From Amblyomma americanum (Eukaryota; Arthropoda; Arachnida; Ixodida; Ixodidae): DNA of 64,000 nucleotides. Position 1 is the first letter of the stretch. Every line of letters begins with the position of its first letter. Positions 11,397 to 22,337 of the stretch are shown here, piece after piece. The stretch covers positions 133,908,929 through 133,972,928 of the forward strand of contig NC_135504.1 in NCBI RefSeq assembly GCF_052857255.1. Direction: 5' to 3'. The notes beneath the pieces are model-generated. The model made no database searches. It was not told the origin of the DNA and worked only from the letters and a program-made list of their open reading frames with translations. Made by a program: the position numbers and the translations under genes.

Positions 11397-11399
11397 TAA

Positions 11400-11869
11400 C
11401 GCTCGTTACTTCAACGTCTACCAGACAGTGACCGACCGGCATCTTTTTTGACAGAAGACCGCTCAATGTCCGACAAAGACGGCGCGGGTATGCCGCGTTA
11501 GCCACGACCCGGCTTTTTTCCTTTCCTTGCAACCCAGCCCGGAAATGAGTAGGGGAGCCACACAGTCTGTCTCCCTTGAACACGCTGGATCAGAAAAGAA
11601 AAAAGAAACAGAAATGCAAAGCCGCCCCCCCCCTCCCCGAGAAGCTGGGCGTGAGGGGAGGACACATGAAGTGGACAGTGCGCGAAGCTTATCGCCGTCT
11701 CTCCCAAACCAGGGAGAGAGAATGCAAGAGATGGAGAAGGCACTCAACTTATGCGGCGCGTGGTGGCGGCTTTATGACCTAGCGGCGCATGAACCAGAAT
11801 CCTGGCCATGGACCTTTATTTATGGCGGTATGGTGGAGCTCCCGGATTTACATGTCCACTTTTTCATAG
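11400..11869. other. No recognisable gene
   Basis: A 470 bp spacer between the MITE pair and the decayed LINE. It includes a C run near 11625 and purine-rich stretches. The open frames across it have no recognisable domains. Confidence 0.5.
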
Positions 11870-12160
11870 GACCCATGACGAAGAGCAGATAGCACTGCTT
11901 GGAGGGCTGCTTTTGAATAAGAGAAAACAGACCATTGCTGGGGTGTCTCTACAATAATATGCCGAATGGCGACACGAATAGCGCTAAGTTGTGCTCCACT
12001 CGATGAAGTCTGGTGTGATGTCTTCGCTTTCTTAACTATGGTCGTCACGGGGATGACCACGGGGCCCCAGGAACTGGAGGTGTCACTGAGACATAGATCT
12101 ATGCGTGCAGTCGGCGTCCGTTCTTCTCATGTAAATATTAAGGAGTGGTGTGTTTGAATG
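11870..12160 (-). pseudogene. RNase H fragment of the old I-like LINE
   Basis: The minus-strand translation contains GAQLSAIRVAIRHI and a following SKAALQAVLSALRHG, matching the helix-strand core of RNase H domains in I-clade LINEs; the better copy at 47426-48301 has the equivalent CKPALHIL. Upstream sequence near 12060-12110 resembles the first strand region but is too damaged to identify the catalytic DGS. Confidence 0.68.
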
Positions 12161-12420
12161 ATGTCGACGATAAATGAGCCTTCTTCTGATGTCTGCTATG
12201 GAAAAAAGCGCACGGGATTCGTGGAGGCTTCATAATAGATAGGACGGTCTGGAAGCTGGTGTAATTTAGGATGGTAGAAAGTCGCGATGGGCATCAATAG
12301 TTTTCGCAAAAGATGTACGCGACCGGTCCGCAGGAAGACTGCCAAGATGGTGCGCTGTAATTCGGGAGAGGTGACGAATATGCGCTCTCAAGGCGTCGAT
12401 TGTTGCATAGGTAGTCACTG

Positions 12421-12539
12421 CCCAAGCAGCACAAGTAATTGGCCCAACTTTGGAACTGTATTGGCAAAGCTGGCCCTAAAAAGGACCAGAATGGGACCAT
12501 CCTTTTGCAATATTGGGCCGATGACCTGTGCTGCTTGGG
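12421..12539. mobile_element. 119 bp palindromic MITE-like insertion
   Basis: The ends are CCCAAGCAGCACA and its exact inverse TGTGCTGCTTGGG, and the inverted similarity continues for about 27 bp with a few mismatches (GGCCCAA is matched on both sides). No coding capacity is present. It lies between the RT thumb and RNase H remnants of the old LINE, so it is probably an insertion in it. Both flanks begin with TG, which may be a short target duplication. The transposase family is unknown to me. Confidence 0.68.
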
Positions 12540-12779
12540 TGGATTCTCCTGGGCGCTGAGTACTGTTGCGGCTGTAGACTCGCAATTTGGCTGTCCTAGG
12601 CACGTGCGGAGAGTTTAAGCTTGAACACTTTGTAGAAACCGAACGCTTGTTTTCCTCAAATTTCCAAGTGCAGGGAGACTCTAATGAAGGAGTCCTGCGA
12701 ATAATGCGTGAGAAAGACTGGATCATTTACTGCACTGATGCTGCCCACGACTTCCCTCCGAGAAGGACGAGAGCGTGAA

Positions 12780-13255
12780 CAATCGATGCCAGTCGCCTTT
12801 TCATGGCATGTCATGTTGGCTCCATTATAGATTCCGATAGATGATTACTTCCAGAAATCGAATGGCTTCTTTCGCAGAGTATTGTTGAGTGATTTATAAA
12901 TACGTTGTAATAAGGCATGCCATTGCGTGTAAAGGCATCAAGTAAACATTTTCAGTAGAAATCTCCAGGCCTTGCAGGCGGAGGTAGGCCGTAAGAATGC
13001 TTGCCGCCTTTTGAAGCCTTGCTCGAACTGGTCGTCGTGTAACTTCTGATGTCCAGGTAAAAATATCGTCCGCGTAGACTGAGAGTTACGCCGACTCTAG
13101 TACTGCGTCGATAAGCCTGACACGCGCAAGATTGCAAAACACCGGGCTAAGTAGTGCTCCATGGGGGATACCAGGGGAAGTGAAATTGGAAGAGGTTGGC
13201 CCTCCCAAAGTCTGCATAAAAAGTGATCTCTTGGATAAATAACTGCATAACTGCA
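12780..13255 (-). pseudogene. RT palm and thumb fragment of the old I-like LINE
   Basis: Minus-strand translation gives GIPHGALLSPVFCN followed by the catalytic segment YADDIFTW, then an RT thumb-like stretch with FLEVIIY. These match the equivalent GDPQGGVLSPTLFT and YADDICIW motifs of the I-like copy at 47-52 kb. There are in-frame stops, including one just before the YADD strand. The right end at about 13255 is the junction with the inserted L2-like LINE. Confidence 0.75.
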
Positions 13256-13757
13256 GGTTGATGTTAAGGAACTCATCAAGGAAGTCAAAGCGTTACGAGA
13301 CACTAATTATGCAATGAAAGAGGAAACCCGCAAGCTTGCTCGACGAGTAGATGAACTGGAACAATATTCCCGAATAAATAACCTTGAAATAAAAGGGGTT
13401 CCTAAGAGCGGTGACGCAACAGACATTGTGGTCAAACTAGGAACACTCGTTGGCGAACCTATCTCGAAAACTGACATTGATATCTGCCATAGAGTACCCA
13501 CCTCAAAAGAAGATGAAAAGAACATCATTGTGCGCTTTGCCCGGCGGGAGAACCGCAATTTAGTATTAGCAAAGACAAAGAAAACGCGAATAACGACAAC
13601 AGACCTCGGCTACAGCCCCGAAAGCGCCGTCTTTGTTAATGAACATCTAACACGCAAAAACAAGCAACTTCTAGGTGCTGCCATCACAAAGAAAAAACAG
13701 GTTAACTGGAAGTTTGCATGGACGAAAGATGGAAAAAATCTTTGCCCGTCAAGCTGA
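13256..13757 (+). pseudogene. LINE ORF1p, coiled coil plus RRM-like domain
   Basis: The sequence starts inside a coiled coil (RKLARRVDELEQYSRINN) and continues with LEIKGVPKSG and IDICHRVPTS. That layout matches the RRM-like core of ORF1 proteins in L1/CR1-type LINEs, which bind element RNA. The N-terminus is lost at the insertion junction. The listed frame starts at 13314 and ends at 13757, just after a WKFAWTKDGK motif also present in the second copy near 57895, so the domain is nearly complete at its C-terminal side. Confidence 0.75.
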
Positions 13758-13893
13758 AAACACCACTGTACTCCGAATCAACTGTTTGGACGACTTGGAA
13801 AAAATGGCTAGGCAAACCGACACATTATGATCAGGTTAGCAATCCTGTCCGTGGCCCTGTACCTGCAGTCTTTAGTAGTTTTCTACCGCCCTC

Positions 13894-14673
13894 ATGGCAA
13901 TACAACCTTCCGATCTGAAAAATTTTCATCATAAAGGCCTTTTATCATTTCTTCACCTTAATGCACGTTCATTAGAAAACAAGCACGATGACCTTCATTA
14001 TTTAATCAATGCAACTGACATTTCTTTCGAGGCGATTATGGTATGTGAAACGTGGTACAAAAATAGTTCTGTCCCGTTCTTGTCGCACGACTACCAAACA
14101 TTTGCGTTAAATCACCTTCTGCAACATGGTGGCGGCGTTATGCTATTGATGAAAAACAGCTTTAACGTGTACCCTGTTCTCGAGTTTACTGAGTCGACTG
14201 ACGACTACGATATAGTGACAGCGCGTGACAATTCACAATTTTTCTCGGTTCTTTATCGTCCTCCAAAGGGTGATCTGAAAAATTTCCTACTTTTTCTTGA
14301 AAGACTTTTAGATTTTATGTCTCTTAACAAATACTCTCTTTTTCTTGACAAAGACCTAAACATTGATATCCTCAAAACTTCTAAGGCTAAAAATGATTTC
14401 CTGTCCATTCTAGAGTCATATAGGTTTCTAAACATTATAAATGAACCAACACGTGTTACACCAGTGTCTGCAACTCTACTCGATCTGTTCATCACTAATA
14501 CTGATAAAAGTGTTTCTTCTTGCGGTGCGCTTGCTAGCGACATCAGTGATCACTTGCCCATTTTCGCCTTCATTCATGCAAAAGATTATCCTGCATTTTC
14601 AAACGATCCGCCGATTTGTAGACAAGACATAACCCAATATTCCTTGGCATCTTTTCGATGTTCAGTGTCATGA
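13894..14673 (+). pseudogene. LINE ORF2 endonuclease domain
   Basis: The frame encodes an exonuclease/endonuclease/phosphatase fold: LHLNARSLENKHDD at the N-terminus, ICETWY-like MVCETWYKNSS, and SDISDHLPIF near the end, where the SDH motif is catalytic. The LGGD-type strand is altered to LDKDLNID, so the aspartate region has changed. This domain nicks target DNA before reverse transcription. A frameshift near 14650 separates it from the RT part, and 14674-14993 is a damaged linker. Confidence 0.82.
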
Positions 14674-14993
14674 CTGGAGCCATGTTCTTTCAAGCATTGA
14701 TGTAAATGCAATGTACAAAGCCCTTGTATGTCAAATTACGGATCTTTACCAATAGCACTTTCCATCTGTAGCGCAACGAAGGAACAGGAAATCACAGAAA
14801 CCGTGGGTAACACGTGATCTGGTCAATAAAATGAACATAAGAAACCATCTTTACTAGAAATTTGTGAAAAGCAAGGACAAATTTATTAAAACCGCATAAA
14901 ACATATAGAAATAGGGTAAATAAAGAGCTCAAAGTTGCCAAGGACGAATATTTTGCTACCTATCTGCAGGACGCATCCTGGAACGTCGAACTG

Positions 14994-16757
14994 TTGTGGA
15001 AACGCCTAAATAACATCATTAAACCAATCAGTCATTCCAACATCACCAGCATAAAAATCAACAATGAAGACATAAGCGGCACTGATCTATCTAATGCGTT
15101 CAATGCGCATTTTGTCTCCGTTGGGGAAACTGACTGCGCAAGTACAGCTTACTCTCCCACTACAGATTGCATCCCTAATATCTCTGGAAGTATGGTATTC
15201 TTTCCCACTAATGTAAGTGAAGTGATTTATGTATATAATAACCTCAGAAATTCTATATCTCGTGATGCAAATGACATGCAAATTGCCCTTAATAAATACA
15301 TTATTGATATCATCGCTCCAGTGTTGACTAGCATGTATAACTTAGCCTTTGAGCAAAATACATTTCCAGAGCTAATGCAAATAGCCAAGGTGATTGTAAT
15401 ACACAAAGGAGGTGAAAAAAATAATATAAATAACTTTCGACCCATTTCAATTCCCCCAGTGTTCTCTAAATGTTTAGAAAAAATTATGCACATTCGTCTT
15501 TATTCATTTTTATGCAAGCATTCACTCATTTCACCTTGCCAACATGGTTTTCTGAAACAAAAATCCACAGAATCAGCTCTTTTAACGCAAAAAGAAATCA
15601 TTATTAACGCTCTAGAGCATAAGAAACTAGTTTTAGGCATATTTTTCATATTTTCATAGTTTTCATATTTTTCAAAGGCATTTGATTGCGTCTGTCACAA
15701 AACATTCATAATGAAACTTCAGCATTATGGCATATGGGGAAATTCTAATGCTCTCTTATCATCGTACCTACAACACCGCTCTCAGTATGTTAGCCATAAT
15801 AATAAAAATTCCAGCGTCAAAAAACTTACTTCCGGTGTCCCTCAAGGCAGTATTTTCGGTCCCCTCCTATTTGTTCTTTACATAAACGACATCTTTTCCA
15901 CTATAAGCGAGGTACAATGGATCGGATATGCAGATGACACCGCGCTCTCCATTACCAGAGATAACCCAAACAATTTGATACACACAGCAAATATAGCATT
16001 AGAGTTTGTTAAGCGTTGGTCTGAAAATAACTTCTTGAGAATTAATGCAAAAAAGACACAAGCAATACTTTTTCGTGCAAGAAACACCACTGTCACTCCC
16101 ACAGAAAAGCTATTTCTAGCAAATGATGAAATTGATATACGAACGCACGTTAAATCACTTGGGGTCTTTTTCTCAGAAAACCTAACCTGGGATAAGCACA
16201 TTGAACACGACTGCTACAAATTAAACAGAATCGTGGGAATATTGAGCAGGAATCGGCATATATTACCTACAAAAGTAAAAAGTATGGTGTACAACGCCTT
16301 ATTTTTATCTGCACTTAATTATTGTCATCTAGTATGGGCGACCCCATCCAAAGAAAACATTCATAAACTAAAAATATCTCAAAAGCGCGCAATTCGAGCC
16401 ATAGTGAATATTTAATACCGTGATCATACGTCCGCATACTTCGCATCCTATCGCATACTTCGAATTGAAACCATGTATTCGTTCCGCCATCTTTGCCAGT
16501 ACAAGACTGCTGTTCGCACTAATAATCACTATTTTCTTCAGCTATTCAACATTGACACACGCAGTCATAGCCATAACACCAGACACAAAAATTCATGGGT
16601 CGAACGTTTCTGCCGCACAACATATGGCAATCAATCTTTACCGTACCTCATCGCCGTCCTCTTGAACGCACTCAGTCGTGTTGGTGTTGATACAAATACA
16701 GAATCTGCACGCTCACTTTTCAAAAAATTAGATCGTAATGCATCCGCTTTCTGTTAA
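14994..16757 (+). pseudogene. LINE ORF2 reverse transcriptase and C-terminus, in three pieces
   Basis: The first piece (14994-15659) has the RT fingers with NFRPISIPPVFSKCLEK and QHGFLKQKSTESALL. A local duplication of a TTTTCATA-rich segment at 15640-15680 breaks the frame inside the strand that normally reads as DFSKAFD. The second piece (15711-16415) has SGVPQGSIFGPLLF and the catalytic YADDTALS, then the thumb. The third (16420-16757) is the C-terminal domain ending near NTRHKNSWVER. The catalytic residues remain but the protein cannot be made intact. Confidence 0.86.
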
Positions 16758-17150
16758 TACCCTCACCATTGTCTCTGGCTTCATTTCTTATCCTCCGCTG
16801 CGCTATTGCCCACCTGTCTGATTTTATATCCCTTCCTTTTTTCTCCATATCGTGCAGCTAACGACATTTTTGCTTACATATTGCTGCAACTACGCCCTGT
16901 ACCACGTGCATTGTATTATGTCAGCCGCTTACTTTTTGCATCTCATGTATAAAACCATGACATTGTCGTCCATATGTATATGTCTTGTACAATGCTTGTT
17001 GCCACATTGAGCGTCCTTTGTTTATTTTTCTTGATTTGCTGCTGAACTGTACCCAAGGGGGCCAGGCTTCGTCAAGCTGCACATGCGCAGCTTTTTTTGC
17101 GTTGCCCCCTTTCTTCCTCTCGGAGAAAAATAAATTTGACTTTGATATTA
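16758..17150 (+). other. 3' UTR of the first L2-like LINE
   Basis: Noncoding tail between the C-terminal remnant and the junction with the older LINE. It contains GTCAAGCTGC, shared with the 3' UTR of the second copy (around 61213), and ends in AATAAATTTGACTTTG without a long TGAA array. Confidence 0.6.
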
Positions 17151-17154
17151 CGCA

Positions 17155-17720
17155 GAACATGCCACCACAAACTTTGCAGATTTCAGAAAATTAGAACAGC
17201 TTGAAGAGCGAGGTATCGCACGCCCCTTTACATCCAGAAACAACGCCGCGGTCAAGCGCTTCAGGTGCTTCTTATGTTGAACTGACGACACCAGGTAAAT
17301 CACGCTATCAACAGACGAAGTCCATATCGAAACCCAGACATTACATCAGTGTATATTTGATAGCCCTCCACGTACCACTATATTTATGTACCATTCTTTC
17401 TATCAGTTCCACGTACCACTATATTTATGTACCATTCTTTCTATCAGTTGCCCACGCAACTAGCCACTGCAAATGTACGGTATGATGTGAGGTAATGCGG
17501 CGATTTTCCGGGTTAAAGGACAGGAACCAAACGACTTGATTTCCACGCGTCCGGAACTGCACCCGCACGCCACTATGAGTTGAAGTGGTCTAAAGAGCAT
17601 GTCGAGGCTCCTGACCAAGGGTTGCATGTGCAGATTATGTAACTCCTTCGGTCCCCGGCGATAAAAACCGTCTGCAGCCAGCTATGGCAGAGTCTTGTTC
17701 TGCCATGAAGAAGAAGATGC
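17155..17720 (-). pseudogene. RT fingers fragment of the old I-like LINE
   Basis: On the minus strand, separate frames show PGTEGVT (the PGPDG-type fingers motif) near 17640, MSGFRYG near 17330, and TAALFLDVKGA with the first catalytic Asp near 17235. The order is that expected for the N-terminal half of an I-clade RT, and it ends at the L2-like insertion. In-frame stops and a 41 bp tandem duplication disrupt it. Confidence 0.7.
17367..17448. repeat. 41 bp tandem duplication
   Basis: Two adjacent identical copies of a 41 bp segment starting TCCACGTACCACTATATTTA. The duplication lies within the decayed RT and is absent from the related element, so it arose locally after insertion. Confidence 0.85.
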
Positions 17721-17754
17721 CCTTCACGAATCCCTAGATCTAGGCACTTCTTAG

Positions 17755-17975
17755 TAATTCAGAGTTAAGAATGGGTTCATGGGGTAAGATATTTTTGCCC
17801 AAAATTCTCCACCAATCTCTTCTTCGCTGCGTCCTTGATGGAGTGGAAGGAGGAGGAATAGGAGGGAGGTTAACCAGAAAAATTGCCGGTTTGCTACACT
17901 ATTCAGGGGGAAAGGGGTGAGGGGAGAAAAGATGAAGGAGAAAAGACAGTTGCAGGAAATAAAAGTCACTATGCG
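17755..17975 (-). repeat. LINE 3' UTR-like fragment
   Basis: The minus strand reads pyrimidine-rich sequence including GGTTAACCTCCCTCC and CCTCCTCCTTCC. This resembles 3' UTRs of tick I-like LINEs as I remember them, and it sits between the pre-RT and RT remnants, where a short insertion would explain the missing match. The assignment is tentative. Confidence 0.4.
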
Positions 17976-17999
17976 AAGTCACAACGTTCAGTAAAGTCA

Positions 18000-18690
18000 C
18001 AGCCTGTTATGCAGGCCCGAAGGCTTCAAAAAGCGGAGCAGTGCCTTGGAGACCTGCATCGCCGACGACCGTCGCGGCCAGTGGGCGGGAATCTTCGTAG
18101 ATAAGTGGCAGAGACTTGAATGGTTGGAGCTACTGACGCGACGTTAGTAGACCACGCACCATATTCCTAACGCGTGGCAGAACCTTTCGAGATACCATCA
18201 ATTCACAAAATGCCTTCGAACGGTTAGCCTGCAACATTGGATTTCTGCACTGGATTTTCTTCTGGTTGCGCCTTGCATCAATTAAGTCCAGCAGCCCTGC
18301 TCTCAGTTGAAGTGATTGGAGGCGCTGTAGCTCCACATAGAAGTCTAAACTTTGGCATTGGAGTGAAGAAGCATCTCGCGTTTTAAATAGCCTCCTTGTT
18401 GCGCTGTTCAATACCTGTTGCAATGTCTTCTCTGCAGGCATCTTCCATAAGGGTTTTAAACAAAGACAAGTCTATGCGTTGCAAACGTTTGGCAGATATG
18501 CATCTAGCGAGAGCAGGAACGACATTATAAGTGGGGATGTGGTCCCTTCTATGCGTTTCTGCATAGGCAAACCAGCGGGCATGTCTCACAAGGCATGAAG
18601 ACAGATACCTCAAGTCCAGACAGCTGCTGTAAGACAGCCCGCAAATGTACGTTTGCAGAACTGTCGTTGAGGCATTGTAAATCTTAGTCA
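18000..18690 (-). pseudogene. Endonuclease end and pre-RT region of the old I-like LINE
   Basis: The endonuclease C-terminus is visible as YSSCLDLRYLSS and RRDHIPTY; the latter corresponds to GSDHIPTY in the I-like copy at 50 kb. The pre-RT region continues with VELQRLQSLQLRAG and NMVRGLL, matching VEFQRLRAVRRRAE and HVARSLR there. The G-S of the GSDH motif is changed to R-R. Two frames overlap around 18383-18441, so an indel separates them. Confidence 0.74.
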
Positions 18691-19699
18691 GAGGCGGAAC
18701 AGATAAGACTTCGTCCCTTCGAATTCATCGGATGACCCCTCCCCCCCCCCCCCCCCCCCAGATGGCTTAATAAGCATTTAAGTCTCGAGCGACAATCCAA
18801 GGGCAAAGTGTTACAGCCAGCAAGTCGGTCAGTCTGTCGGGGTCAAACCGCGTTGTTCGAGATAAGTACGCGCCCGCAAGCGTAAATGTTAGGGTGGGCC
18901 TTTTCAACGTTAGACAGACGTGCTAGTTGTTGTGAGGGGAAACCGTATGACACGCATCAGTAAGCTCGTTTCGAATCTAGACGATGACGTTGCTGTTTCC
19001 CTTGTGCGCGGAGGATGCGAATTCTTGATAGCCAGAAATTCGGATTGATTTTTCTAGAATGGGCTTAAAAATCACCAGAATTGAAAACACGTATTTACAG
19101 ACGCATTCTCGTTATTCCTGAACGCTGCAATTGAGTCCAAGAGAATTCCACTGGAAAATAAATGCTTCTAAGACTTGGCTTTGAAATCGTTATGCTAGGA
19201 GAGTCATATGTCTGCGACCGTATTCTGCAAAAACGGAATTTAGCGCGTCCAGTACCTGCAAAGATTTGCGTGCTGCTGGCGAGTGAAGTCTGTAGAGCGT
19301 CATACGCATGGCGTTCTTTAGGAACCTCAAGATGGCGAACACCAGCACTTCCTCACCTAGGGCTGGATCTCTGTCTTGGGCTCGCTCAGCTGTAGGTGTG
19401 GAACAGTGGGCGCGTGGCGCCTGCTCAGACACAGAGATCCAGCGGGGTGGCTTCTGCAATGGTGGCCATGTCTCCTCCGAAGCACTCCTTCTGGGTTCAC
19501 CAGTTAGCAGGTTTACTTTACTAGGTGGTGGGGGAGGACAAGTAGCAGGAGCGGCGGGGGCTTCCCTGCCGCTGTGAGGCGCTTATCGAGTAGATCGTTG
19601 GCGACGAGAACGACGCCGACGCACCGTAGATGCGGCCTCTCTGCGTGTTCAATGGACTCGCATCATATGCTTGAACACCGACCGTTCTCTCTTCAGATG
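18691..19699. other. Unassigned part of the old LINE, with a 19 bp poly-C run
   Basis: By position this should hold the N-terminal endonuclease and the end of ORF1, but I could not read convincing motifs. A C19 homopolymer runs from 18741 to 18759, preceded by CCCCT. Assembly or read errors are likely near such a run. Confidence 0.45.
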
Positions 19700-20502
19700 G
19701 GGACAGACTTTTGAAGACGCGTCATGAGGGCCACGGCAGTTCGTGCACTTCAAGACAGTGGCGGGGCAGACGCCACCGCTATGTCGCTAAGCGCAGCGCG
19801 GGCACCCTACTGATATGCCCAATTCTCAAGCATTTTCGACAGTGAAGCGGTTTCGGGGCAAATGGACGAACTGCATGTCGAAAGTGGGTGGCCGACTTTC
19901 ACATGCGATGGAATACAATCGCCCTTAATTGTGAGCATGACGCACCTTGACTCGCCGAGGCGCTGATCCTTGGTGATTTCGATCCTCTTCGTAGCTGGTT
20001 TAAGAATTAGTCCGGTATTATGGGTTTTTAACGTTCGAAAGAGACTCAGGTTATCAGGGACGCCGTAATGGAAGGCTCCAGATAAATTCCACCACGTGGG
20101 GTTCTTTAACGTGCACTGAGATCGCACAGTACAAGGGCCTCTAGCATTTCGCCTGCATCAAAATGCGAATGCCGCTGCCCGTATAGAACCCGCTGGTTTA
20201 ATGAGTATTCGCAGGTCTGTGTCAGAGATGGTCGTGTCGACCTCGTAAATGACGCCAGTGGTTGTGCCATTGTTTTCAAGAACAAGAGAGAGGACGGGAA
20301 TGTCTCCAATCTTCTTGGTGGGGACTAGACTCTGTAAGGCGCACCACTCCGTTACATCGATGGCAAGGAGGTTGCTTCGGCTGTTGATCCTGACGTCTTT
20401 TACAACTCCCGGGACGCGAGCCAGTAATACCGACGTGGCTTGCCTGTTCAACAGGTTGAAGTGGTCGGTGGGCGCTTCAGGCGCAAACATGATTGTAGGC
20501 AC
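19700..20502 (-). pseudogene. ORF1 (Gag-like) fragment of the old I-like LINE
   Basis: The sequence from 20502 downward encodes NLLNRQATSVLLARVPG, TTGVIYEVDTTISDTDL and then IPSHVKVGH. This parallels the intact-looking ORF1 at 51553-52218 (NTINRQRLTQFFDRVVPG, TTGVITDVDPEIADKDL, LPSQVKVGY). A Cys-rich region expected to be the zinc knuckles lies at about 19700-19830 but is scrambled. Two frames are used, with the shift near 20110-20160. Confidence 0.76.
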
Positions 20503-20530
20503 CGATGAATTTTCTGAAAAAGTTATTCAT

Positions 20531-22149
20531 TGAACTGCATACCGAAACTTTTTATCTGTGCTCAATCGCTATCCACCAGAATAAACTGCCAACATTGTGT
20601 TTGCCTCGTTTATTTGGCGACTTTAAAATTGAACTTGCTTTAGCTTCGGTTAAGTCTAATGATATGGATGAAGATCACATTTTGTGATTTTATGACGTCT
20701 ACATTATCTGGCTTTCAAAGTTCTGTTATCATGCAAACACATTTGCACGATATGCAAGTTTGTTTCTACTAAAGACCTTCTTGTTCAGCAGGTGTTAATG
20801 TATTGCGGGAGATTTGTTTTCTGATTGCATAATATAGAGTCAAAGTACACAAATGGTAGCGTAGCTTATATGAATTACGATTAATTCAATGATAATTTTT
20901 GAGCACCGTGCATTCATTCATTTCGAGAACATACATGGTGCACGATATTTAATGTTCTTATTCCGTGCAATATGAAAGCGGAGCTGCAAGTTCGTTGCTG
21001 TTGCTTTTCCATTAGGTTCTCTGTAATATCAATCGGTGCCATTACACAATACATTCTTTTGGAATCATACTGTTCAGGAATAACTAATGATTAAAACAAA
21101 TATTATGCAAATTAATCTTAAATTTCTCACCAGCTCCACTACAATTTGGACGGGACTTCAGCGTCCAAAATCAAGAAAATCAAGGAAGTAAGACTTTCCT
21201 CAGAACAACGCATCAGAATTCATATCAATACGCCTAACTGAAGGTGCAGCGCAACGGCGGCGGTCAAGATTTAAACGTGCTGAACAAGCTTCTCTGTACT
21301 ACAGCAGCACTTGTCATAGGCACGGGCTATCTCACTTAACACCGACGGGTTTTTTATGTCGTTCATGCTGTACATGCACTATCACATAATGTGACTTTTA
21401 CAGAATATGCAACAATGAATTGGAGTCATTAAGTGAGCGTTTCGACCCATCGAAACGCCGTAGTCAGCGTAGGTGCCGCAGCGTTTAAAAAATGCAAGGC
21501 GTCGTTCAGAACACAGAGTTTCTGCTACGCCATGAAACCGACACCGACTGCTCCATCTTCTACTTCAATGACCATTGACGACAAAATCCAGTAACCATAA
21601 TCGCATTCTGCGTAAACGGGGGCCGTAAAATGTAAAAGAGGAAAAGAAACTTAGGTGTTCCGGCCATAGTCAATTTCCAAAGGCAAACTAGGTTGAAGTG
21701 AGTCAGTCAATACAGAGATTGTTGATTATAGCCACATACGCTATCGACTTCGGGACGGTATCCGGGCAGTTCATAATAACCGACGCCACCGTCTATGAGA
21801 TGCGTTTGAATTGAATCAAGGCAAAAAATTTTTCCATCTCACAATCGGCGGACGAATGCACAAAAAAATCGGATGTATTGGGAATTACAGTTTAAACGCA
21901 ACCTGTCAAAACACGATTTCACAAAGTTGCCAATCTAACAAAAAATTTTGATTTTGCGGCAAGTGCCCACAGTGATCAGTATTCCAAATAACACAAAATA
22001 ACGAAACAAACTACCGCAAAACCCAATTTTACAATGTGTTTACGGCAATAAAAGGTGTGTTTGTAGGAGCAACAGCAGCTTTGCGCATCAGGAGCGGAAA
22101 CAGCCGCAGAAGATGATGACGCCGAAGTGCGGCCGAATTGAGCTCCCTC
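20531..22149. other. No recognisable gene
   Basis: An AT-rich stretch with short chance open frames only. I see no conserved protein motif and no clear inverted or tandem repeat. The last 100 bp may already belong to the LTR of the CsRn1-like element. Confidence 0.55.
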
Positions 22150-22265
22150 CTCGTGCTGGCGTCACGCGCCGTTCGGCTGCACTCCACGATACGTTCTTGC
22201 ACTTCAGCCAGTAAATCCATCATTTACTTCATCGTGCCGGCCTCATACAGACTGCCGCGACAAAC

Positions 22266-22283
22266 TGGTGGCTCCGGACATCC
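22266..22283 (+). other. Primer-binding site, tRNA-Trp-like
   Basis: TGGTGGCTCCGGACATCC resembles the complement of a tRNA-Trp 3' end with a few differences. It is preceded by a possible LTR end CGCGACA and followed, 22 bases later, by the gag ATG at 22305. CsRn1-clade elements are known to use tRNA-Trp, which agrees with the pol sequence. Confidence 0.5.
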
Positions 22284-22332
22284 GCTTGAACACCCGCTCC
22301 TAGCATGGCCAACGCCGACGACAACGCATTCA

Positions 22333-22337
22333 CCATG
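22333..22337. repeat. Target site duplication CCATG, left copy
   Basis: CCATG lies immediately before the 5' LTR and is repeated at 27869-27873 immediately after the 3' LTR. Removing the insertion and one copy rejoins the outer gag frame after its first codons. Confidence 0.9.

Larger units (their letters stand above)
13256..17150 (+). mobile_element. L2/CR1-like LINE, 5' truncated, inserted in the old I-like LINE
   Basis: The element has ORF1 (truncated), an apurinic-type endonuclease, RT and a C-terminal domain, then a 3' UTR ending AATAAATTTGACTTTG. It is related to the copy at 56640-61356, with the same ORF1 motifs (EQYSR.N.LE.KG.P, CHRVP, YVNEH/FVNEH). It interrupts the minus-strand RT of the older LINE, whose reading resumes on both sides. 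Stops and frameshifts inactivate it. The exact 3' junction is uncertain by about 10 bp and I could not define a target duplication. Confidence 0.85.
11870..20530 (-). mobile_element. Decayed I-clade-like LINE split by an L2-like insertion
   Basis: In minus-strand order from right to left there are remnants of ORF1 (about 20500-19700), endonuclease and pre-RT (18690-18000), RT fingers (17720-17155), RT palm and thumb (13255-12780) and RNase H (12160-11870). The RT reading is interrupted between 17155 and 13255 by a plus-strand LINE and resumes on the other side in the expected order. That shows one old element with a younger one inside it. Its proteins resemble the better preserved I-like copy at 47246-52570. 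Many stops and indels make it nonfunctional. Confidence 0.78.

Noticed and set aside
11527..11892. 121-codon plus-strand frame
   Set aside because: Low-complexity, no motif, and the opposite strand is equally open; judged chance.
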